Below, piece by piece: positions 59,216 through 64,000 of a stretch of 64,000 bases of DNA. The first letter of the stretch is position 1, and every line of letters starts with the position of its first letter. The notes beneath the pieces were generated by a model. The model saw only the letters and a program-made list of their open reading frames with translations. It had not been told where the DNA came from and did no database searches. Location: contig NZ_KV908323.1 in assembly GCF_001999765.1 (NCBI RefSeq), forward strand, positions 252,585-316,584, in the 5' to 3' direction. Source of the stretch: Sinomonas mesophila (lineage in GTDB: Bacteria > Actinomycetota > Actinomycetes > Actinomycetales > Micrococcaceae). Position numbers and translations under genes: made by a program.

Positions 59216-60331
59216 ATGCGCATTCTCATCGCCCCGGACAAGTTCAAGGGCTCCCTGACCGCCGCCGAAGCCGCCGAGGCGATGGCCGAGGGCGCCCTCG
59301 GCGTCTACCCCGAGGCCGAGATCCTCCGGGTCCCGATCGCCGACGGCGGCGAGGGCACCCTCGAGGCCGCCGTCGCCGCGGGTTTCGATGAGCGCATCCG
59401 CGCCGTGACCGGCCCGCTCATCAAGCCCGTGGGAGCCGCGTGGGCCATCAGCGGCACGACCGCCGTGATCGAGACCGCGCAGGCCTCCGGGCTCGCTGCC
59501 CTCGGCCAGGAGCCCGACGCCGAGACCGCCGGCCGCGCCCACTCGTACGGCGCGGGCCAGCTCATCGCCGCCGCCCTCGACGCGGGGGCCACCGAGATCA
59601 TCCTCGGCCTCGGCGGCTCGGCCATGACCGACGGCGGCTCCGGCGCCCTCCGGGCCCTCGGCCTGCGGCCCCTGGACGCGTCGGGCAACGTCGTGCCGCT
59701 CGGCGGGGCGCACCTGAAGGACGTCGCCTCGGTGGACGCCTCCGCCCTCGACCCCCGGCTCGCCGGCGCGACGCTGCGCATCGCCGTCGACGTCCGCAAC
59801 CCGCTCACGGGCCCCGAGGGCGCGGCCCACATCTTCGGACCGCAGAAGGGCGCGGACCCCGAGCTCGTCGAGGCGCTCGACGCCGGCCTGCGCACGTGGG
59901 CGCGCCTCCTCGCCGAGGCGACGGGGCGCAACGTCGACGTCCCGGGAGCCGGCGCAGCGGGCGGCTTCCCCGCGGCGTTCCTTGCCTACACGGACGCCCG
60001 GCTCGAGAGCGGCTTCGACCTCGTCGCCGAGCTCGTGGGGCTGGACGCGCGGCTCGCACTCGCGGACCTCGTCATCACGGGCGAGGGCTCGCTCGACGGG
60101 CAGTCCCTCACGGGCAAGGCCCCGATCGCCCTAGCCGACCGCGCCCGGGACCGCGGCATCCCGGTCGTGGCCGTCGCGGGCCGGCTCCTCGCGACGCCTG
60201 AGCAGCTCGCCGAGCACGGCATCGAGACAGCCGGGGCCCTCGTGGACCTGGCCCCGAGCCCGGCCGAGGCCATCGCCGAGGGCGCCCAGTACGTCCGCCG
60301 GGCGGTCGCGGAGCTCCTGGAAGGAGCCTGA
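59216..60331 (+). CDS. Glycerate kinase
   Basis: The 371-residue protein has the glycerate kinase type I signature: ILIAPDKFKGSLTAAEAAEAM, then PIADGGEGTLEA, GLGGSAMTDGGSGALRALG and ADLVITGEGSLDGQSLTGKAP. It phosphorylates glycerate for entry into lower glycolysis. It follows GDPD by 52 bp but has its own apparent promoter. Repeat array R5 starts 26 bp after its stop. Confidence 0.95.
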   Translation: MRILIAPDKFKGSLTAAEAAEAMAEGALGVYPEAEILRVPIADGGEGTLEAAVAAGFDERIRAVTGPLIKPVGAAWAISGTTAVIETAQASGLAALGQEPDAETAGRAHSYGAGQLIAAALDAGATEIILGLGGSAMTDGGSGALRALGLRPLDASGNVVPLGGAHLKDVASVDASALDPRLAGATLRIAVDVRNPLTGPEGAAHIFGPQKGADPELVEALDAGLRTWARLLAEATGRNVDVPGAGAAGGFPAAFLAYTDARLESGFDLVAELVGLDARLALADLVITGEGSLDGQSLTGKAPIALADRARDRGIPVVAVAGRLLATPEQLAEHGIETAGALVDLAPSPAEAIAEGAQYVRRAVAELLEGA

Positions 60332-60357
60332 CCCACCCCACACCAACCCCCAGATGC

Positions 60358-60688
60358 GGGGTCACCTCCCTCCGATGAGGGGTCACGTCCCAAGGATGAG
60401 GGGTCAAGTCCCAGCGTTGCGGGGTCACCTCCCAAGGATCCGGGGTCACGTCCCAAGAATGCGGAGTCACTGAGATCCCAGGCCAATGATTCACCCGGCC
60501 CGAGATTCGCGCGCGGCCGGCCGGTTGGGCTCGCCCGGACCGTTCCGTGTGAGACGCTTCGCGAGCTGGAAGCCCGAGACTTGAGGCCGCTATGACCCCG
60601 CATTGCAGGGACGTGACCCGGGATCCTTGGGAGGTGACCCCGCAACGCTGAGAGCTGACCCCGGATCCTTGGGAGGTGACCCCGCATT
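60358..60688. repeat. 21-bp GGGGTCA repeat array R5
   Basis: Five to six forward units (60358-60471), a non-repeat centre of about 120 bp, then four reverse-complement units (60592-60688). It fills the convergent gap between glycerate kinase and idi. All frames are largely open because units lack stop codons, which gives spurious long reading frames. Confidence 0.93.
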
Positions 60689-60710
60689 TCAGGCTAGGCC
60701 CGAGGTGCTG

Positions 60711-61241
60711 CTAGCGCCCCAGAGCTGCAAGGGCGTCGAGCTGGAGCACGAGCCACGGGCTGAAGGCGTAGGGCGCGGCAGCCACGGCGGTCCGGAAGCC
60801 TTCGGGTTCGGCCCAGACCCACTCGGCCACCTCGTCGGGAACGGGCTCGGGGTCGGTGGTCGCAACGGCGCAGTAGACCGGGCAGATCTCGTTTTCGACG
60901 ATGCCCGAGGCGTCCACAGCCCGGTAGCGGAAGTCGGGCAGGACGGGCTCGATGCCCGTGAGTTCGAGCCCGAGCTCCTGTCGCCCCCGCCGGCGGATCG
61001 CCTCCTCGAACGGCTCCCCGGGAGCCGGGTGCCCGCAGAACGCGTTGCTCCACACGCCGGGCCACGTGGCCTTCGAGAGGGCACGCCGGGTCACGAGGAT
61101 CCGCCCGTCTGGGCCGTAGACGTGGCACGAGAAGGCCAGGTGCAGGGGAGTCTCCGCCGTGTGGACGCTCGCCTTGGGGGCCGTGCCGAGGGGGCGGCCG
61201 TCGTCGTCAACGAGCTGCACGAGCTCCACGGGTGCGTCCAT
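60711..61241 (-). CDS. idi: Isopentenyl-diphosphate delta-isomerase, type 1
   Basis: The 176-residue protein has the catalytic Cys in NAFCGHP and the Glu in IVENEICPVY, with the Nudix-like helix GEPFEEAIRRRGRQELGLEL, as in type 1 IDI. It interconverts IPP and DMAPP for isoprenoid synthesis, using Mg2+. ATG 61241 is preferred; GAGAAT six bases upstream may be a leaderless -10 element. No other isoprenoid gene is nearby. Confidence 0.93.
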   Translation of the reverse strand: MDAPVELVQLVDDDGRPLGTAPKASVHTAETPLHLAFSCHVYGPDGRILVTRRALSKATWPGVWSNAFCGHPAPGEPFEEAIRRRGRQELGLELTGIEPVLPDFRYRAVDASGIVENEICPVYCAVATTDPEPVPDEVAEWVWAEPEGFRTAVAAAPYAFSPWLVLQLDALAALGR

Positions 61242-61330
61242 CCCCCCATTCTCCCAGCCGCCGCCGACCACGCCCGCGCCTCGGGCCACGCCCGCGCCGC
61301 CGTCCGCGCCCGCCGTCGTGCGCCCGAGCC

Positions 61331-62644
61331 TCAGTGCGAGGGCCCCTCCTCGACGGCGGCGGGCTCGGTCGCCGGTTCGGCAAGGGTGCCCCGCCACCGC
61401 GCGACCGCCGTCATGCCGTGGAAGACGAGCAGGGCCGCGGCCGAGCCGAGCGCGATGCCCGCGAAGGAGAGCTCACCGAGGTTCCACGTGTAGTCGGCGA
61501 TGCCGACAACGAGCGCGACCGCCGCCGTCGTCAAGTTGATCTGGTTCGAGAAGCTGACCCGGTTCTGCACCCAGATCTTGACCCCGAGCACGCCGATCAT
61601 GCCGTACAGCATCGTCGCGGCGCCGCCGAGGACGCCGGCCGGGACGGTCGCGATGAGCTCGCCGAACTTGGGCGAAAAGCTCAGCGCGAGCGCCGTGCCG
61701 CCTGCGATCCAGTACGCCGCCGTCGAGTAGACCTTGGTCGCGGCCATGACGCCGATGTTCTCGGCGTACGTCGTCGTGCCGGAGCCGCCGCCGACGCCGG
61801 CGAGGACGGTCGCGGCGCCGTCGGCCATGAGCGCGCGGCCGGCCATGTCGTCGAGGTCCTGCCCCGTCATCGCGGCGACGCTCTTGACGTGCCCGATGTT
61901 CTCGGCGGCGAGCACGAGGACGACCGGCACGAAGAGCCCGAGTACGCCGACGTGGAACTCGGGCGTCTGGAAGTGCGGGAGGCCGATCCACGCGGCGGCG
62001 TCGACCTTCGAGAAGTCCACCTCGCCGCGCGCCACCGCGACGCCGTACCCGATGACGACACCGACCAGGATGCTGAGCCGCCCGAGGATCCCGCGGAACA
62101 GGACGGAGACGAGGATGATCGCGAGCAGCGTCACGAGCGCCGTGACGGGCGCGGCGTCGACGTTCGCCTTCGCCGCGGGCGCGAGGTTGAGCCCGATGAG
62201 CGCCACGATCGCCCCGGTCACGACGGGCGGCATGACGATGTTGATCCAATGTGCGCCGAACGCCTGCACGATCCCGCCGACCGCCGCGAGCACGACGCCG
62301 GCCACCACCACGCCGCCGAGCGCGCCGGCGACGCCGAACTGCTGCTGTGACGCCAGGATCGGGGCGATGAACGCGAACGATGACCCGAGGTACGAGGGCA
62401 CGCGCCCGCGCGTCAGGACGAGGAACAGCAGCGTGCCGACGCCCGAGAAGAAGAGCGTCGTGGCCGGGGGCATGTGGGTCAGGATCGGCACGAGGAACGT
62501 CGCGCCGAACATCGCCACGACGTGCTGGAGGCCCACGCCGATCGTGAGCGGCCACGCGAGCCGCTCCTGCGGCGCGACGACCTCGCCGGGGCGCACGGAC
62601 CTGCCGTCGCCGTGAACTGTCCATCGGGTTCCGAGCAGGCTCAT
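61331..62644 (-). CDS. Uracil/xanthine permease, NCS2 family
   Basis: The 437-residue, about 14-segment protein has the NCS2 signatures AENIGHVKSVAAMTG and GGSGTTTYAENIGVMAATKV, and the opening GLQHVVAMFGATFLVPIL typical of UraA-like uracil permeases. The Glu in AENIG binds the base. It is divergent from a RutE-like nitroreductase, which also points to pyrimidine use. Confidence 0.92.
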   Translation of the reverse strand: MSLLGTRWTVHGDGRSVRPGEVVAPQERLAWPLTIGVGLQHVVAMFGATFLVPILTHMPPATTLFFSGVGTLLFLVLTRGRVPSYLGSSFAFIAPILASQQQFGVAGALGGVVVAGVVLAAVGGIVQAFGAHWINIVMPPVVTGAIVALIGLNLAPAAKANVDAAPVTALVTLLAIILVSVLFRGILGRLSILVGVVIGYGVAVARGEVDFSKVDAAAWIGLPHFQTPEFHVGVLGLFVPVVLVLAAENIGHVKSVAAMTGQDLDDMAGRALMADGAATVLAGVGGGSGTTTYAENIGVMAATKVYSTAAYWIAGGTALALSFSPKFGELIATVPAGVLGGAATMLYGMIGVLGVKIWVQNRVSFSNQINLTTAAVALVVGIADYTWNLGELSFAGIALGSAAALLVFHGMTAVARWRGTLAEPATEPAAVEEGPSH

Positions 62645-62882
62645 GGGGCGCCTTCCGAGCGGTGGTGGGGAGGGGGAGGGGACTCCCGGTGCACATCCTA
62701 CCGGCGGGTCACGTCCCGTCCGGGTGCCGGCCCGAGCTGCAGGTGCGCCTCGCGCGGGGGGCGGACGACGCCGTCGTGCGGCGCTGTGGCGAACGTCACC
62801 GGCCCTCACGGGATTCACGCCGGGCGCGCGCCGGTTGCCACGATGGAGAGGGCGGCCGAGGGCGCCGCCGGGAGGAGAAAGC

Positions 62883-63488
62883 ATGAGCATCGCGCACGAC
62901 GAATCTGTCCTCGAGGAGGTGGCGGTCGACGCCCTGTTCGCGCAGGCCCGCACGGCCAATGCGTTCACCGGCGAGGTGACCGACGCCCAGGCCCGGGCCA
63001 TCTACGAGCTCGCCAAGTACGGCCCGACGGCCTTCAACTCCCAGCCGCTGCGCATCACGTACGTGCGCACCGCCGAGGCGCGCGAGCGGCTCGTGCAGCA
63101 CCTGTCCCGGGGAAATCAGGAGAAGACGCGCCTCGCCCCGCTCGTCGCGCTGCTGAGCGTCGACGCCGAGTGGCACGAGCGCTGGGACACCTTCCTGCCC
63201 GCGGCGATCCGCGGCAAGGCCCGGTACGACGCCGACGAGCAGCTTCGCGCCGCCACTGGCCGGGACAACGCGCACCTGCAGGCCGGCTACTTCATCCTCG
63301 CCGTGCGCTCGCTCGGCCTCGCGGCGGGCCCGATGACCGGGGCCGACTTCGCCGCGATCGACGCCGAATTCTTCCCCGGCGGCGACCGGAAGAGCTTCCT
63401 CGTGGTCAACATCGGCAAGCCGGGCGACGACGCGTGGGGCCCGGCGAAGGCCAAGCTCGACTACGAGGACGTCGTCGAGACCGTCTGA
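62883..63488 (+). CDS. RutE-like malonic semialdehyde reductase (nitroreductase family)
   Basis: The 201-residue protein has the FMN-binding nitroreductase fold: YGPTAFNSQPLRITYV at the N-terminus and GYFILAVRSLGLAAGPMTG in the middle, ending FFPGGDRKSFLVVNIGKPG. These match RutE/HadB-type reductases that remove the 3-carbon product of uracil breakdown. The rest of a rut pathway is not in the window. GAGGAGAAAGC lies before the ATG. Confidence 0.88.
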   Translation: MSIAHDESVLEEVAVDALFAQARTANAFTGEVTDAQARAIYELAKYGPTAFNSQPLRITYVRTAEARERLVQHLSRGNQEKTRLAPLVALLSVDAEWHERWDTFLPAAIRGKARYDADEQLRAATGRDNAHLQAGYFILAVRSLGLAAGPMTGADFAAIDAEFFPGGDRKSFLVVNIGKPGDDAWGPAKAKLDYEDVVETV

Positions 63489-64000
63489 GCGGCGCCCCCC
63501 GGGTCGCGGCTCGCCGTCCCGGGGCCGCGTCCCAGCAACGCGGGGTCACCTCCCAGCGTTGCGGGGTCACTTCCCGCGCGGGCGGCCCGCCGCCGGGCGG
63601 CCCAGACGGCGCGCAGCTGCTCGCGAAGCGAACCCTCTCCCCAGCGCACCAGTACGACGACGCCGACGGCACCCGCGACGAGGGCTGCGGTCCCGCTCGC
63701 AAGCAGGGCCCAGCGCGGCCCCGCCGCGCCCGCGAGCCAGCCCACGAGCGGCGCGCCGAGGAACGACCCGCCCTGGATCACCGCCATGTACAGCGCCATG
63801 ACGCGCCCGCGGTACTGTGCGTCGATCGAGAGCTGGATGAGCGTATTGCACCCGTTGAGGAACGTGATCGCCGTGACCCCGACGAGGACCAGCGAGACGG
63901 CGAACCACGCGTATCCGGGCGCGAGCGCCGAGCCGATCGCGGCGAGACCCAACGCGAAGGCGGCCGCGAGCACGAGGGCCATCCGGAGCGACCGCCGCCG
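63461..64000 (-). CDS. MFS transporter, EntS-like (partial, C-terminal part)
   Basis: The gene continues past the right edge; the visible 180 residues are the last membrane segments, with NTLIQLSIDAQYRGRVMALYMAVIQGG, a motif of EntS-like MFS proteins, and WALLASGTAALVAGAVGVVVL. The end (residues after WAARRRAARAG) is encoded by repeat array R6 as SDPATLGGDPALLGRGPG, so the natural C-terminus was probably replaced. The stop overlaps the convergent nitroreductase end by 28 bp. Confidence 0.85.
   Translation of the reverse strand, partial: RRRSLRMALVLAAAFALGLAAIGSALAPGYAWFAVSLVLVGVTAITFLNGCNTLIQLSIDAQYRGRVMALYMAVIQGGSFLGAPLVGWLAGAAGPRWALLASGTAALVAGAVGVVVLVRWGEGSLREQLRAVWAARRRAARAGSDPATLGGDPALLGRGPGTASRDPGGAAQTVSTTSS
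63521..63583. repeat. 21-bp GGGGTCA repeat array R6
   Basis: Three forward units at 63521, 63542 and 63563, the middle one closest to consensus. They lie in the C-terminal coding sequence of the partial MFS gene, 33 bp past the nitroreductase stop. Confidence 0.82.

Noticed and set aside
59986-60687. Long minus-strand open frame through array R5 (MRGHLPRIRG-type repeats)
   Set aside because: It arises because the 21-bp units lack stop codons in several frames; it has no start context and overlaps the glycerate kinase gene.

Overview
The window reads as chromosomal DNA of a high-GC actinobacterium, most likely a Micrococcaceae member of the Arthrobacter/Sinomonas type. This is inferred from strongly GC-biased third codon positions, GTG and TTG starts, family content (DUF5997, DUF6510, DUF3100, TipAS-type MerR, lmo0937-type small membrane protein) and many leaderless promoters. 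No rRNA, tRNA, CRISPR array or phage structural gene was seen.

Region 1 (1-10.8 kb) is a catabolic cluster. It has a tripartite tricarboxylate-type (TTT) uptake system, an HIBADH-type dehydrogenase plus class II aldolase, an IclR regulator, a two-subunit Rieske ring-hydroxylating dioxygenase with its ferredoxin and ferredoxin reductase, an MFS transporter and a FadR/GntR regulator. One operator type (TGG-N5-CCA within AATGG...CCATT) lies in front of the tct/dehydrogenase pair, the ferredoxin-dioxygenase operon and the MFS-gntR operon, so these appear to form one regulon for an unidentified aromatic carboxylate.

Region 2 (10.8-18.6 kb) is an accessory island. A second TTT system (its binding-protein gene carries a frameshift), a tricarballylate-dehydrogenase-like flavoprotein and a second FadR/GntR regulator are bracketed by 214-bp, almost identical direct repeats (part of a DUF1622 gene) and by two degraded copies of a helicase-like gene tail.

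Region 3 (18.2-32.6 kb) is a mosaic of small transcription units: DUF1622/MerR, a D-threonine-aldolase-like enzyme, two MFS exporters, a VOC protein, a MarR regulator, DUF5997 with a LysR-like ligand-binding protein, GNAT, an orphan histidine kinase, an alpha/beta hydrolase, a sulfite-oxidase-like/reductase/DUF6510 operon, a NUDIX protein and an acidic secreted protein.

Region 4 (32.7-39.4 kb) is proline catabolism: putA, a divergent LysR regulator and putP. Region 5 (39.5-51.8 kb) carries Dps, a RelA/SpoT-domain protein, an HtrA-like protease, a lipoprotein, a sugar porter with LacI regulator and sugar kinase, a PEBP-like protein, a HAD hydrolase, a TetR-like protein, a sortase-like protein and a surface protein. 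Region 6 (52-57.9 kb) pairs a CynX-type transporter with two amidohydrolases and a DUF3100 membrane protein. Region 7 (57.9-64 kb) has NUDIX, GDPD, glycerate kinase, isopentenyl-diphosphate isomerase, a uracil/xanthine permease, a RutE-like nitroreductase and a partial MFS protein.

The most unusual feature is a dispersed family of 21-bp units with core GGGGTCANNTCCC. It forms arrays, usually a forward block then a reverse-complement block, at five convergent gene ends. It has also been inserted in frame into the linker between the two enzyme domains of PutA, and it encodes part of the C-terminal tail of an MFS protein.
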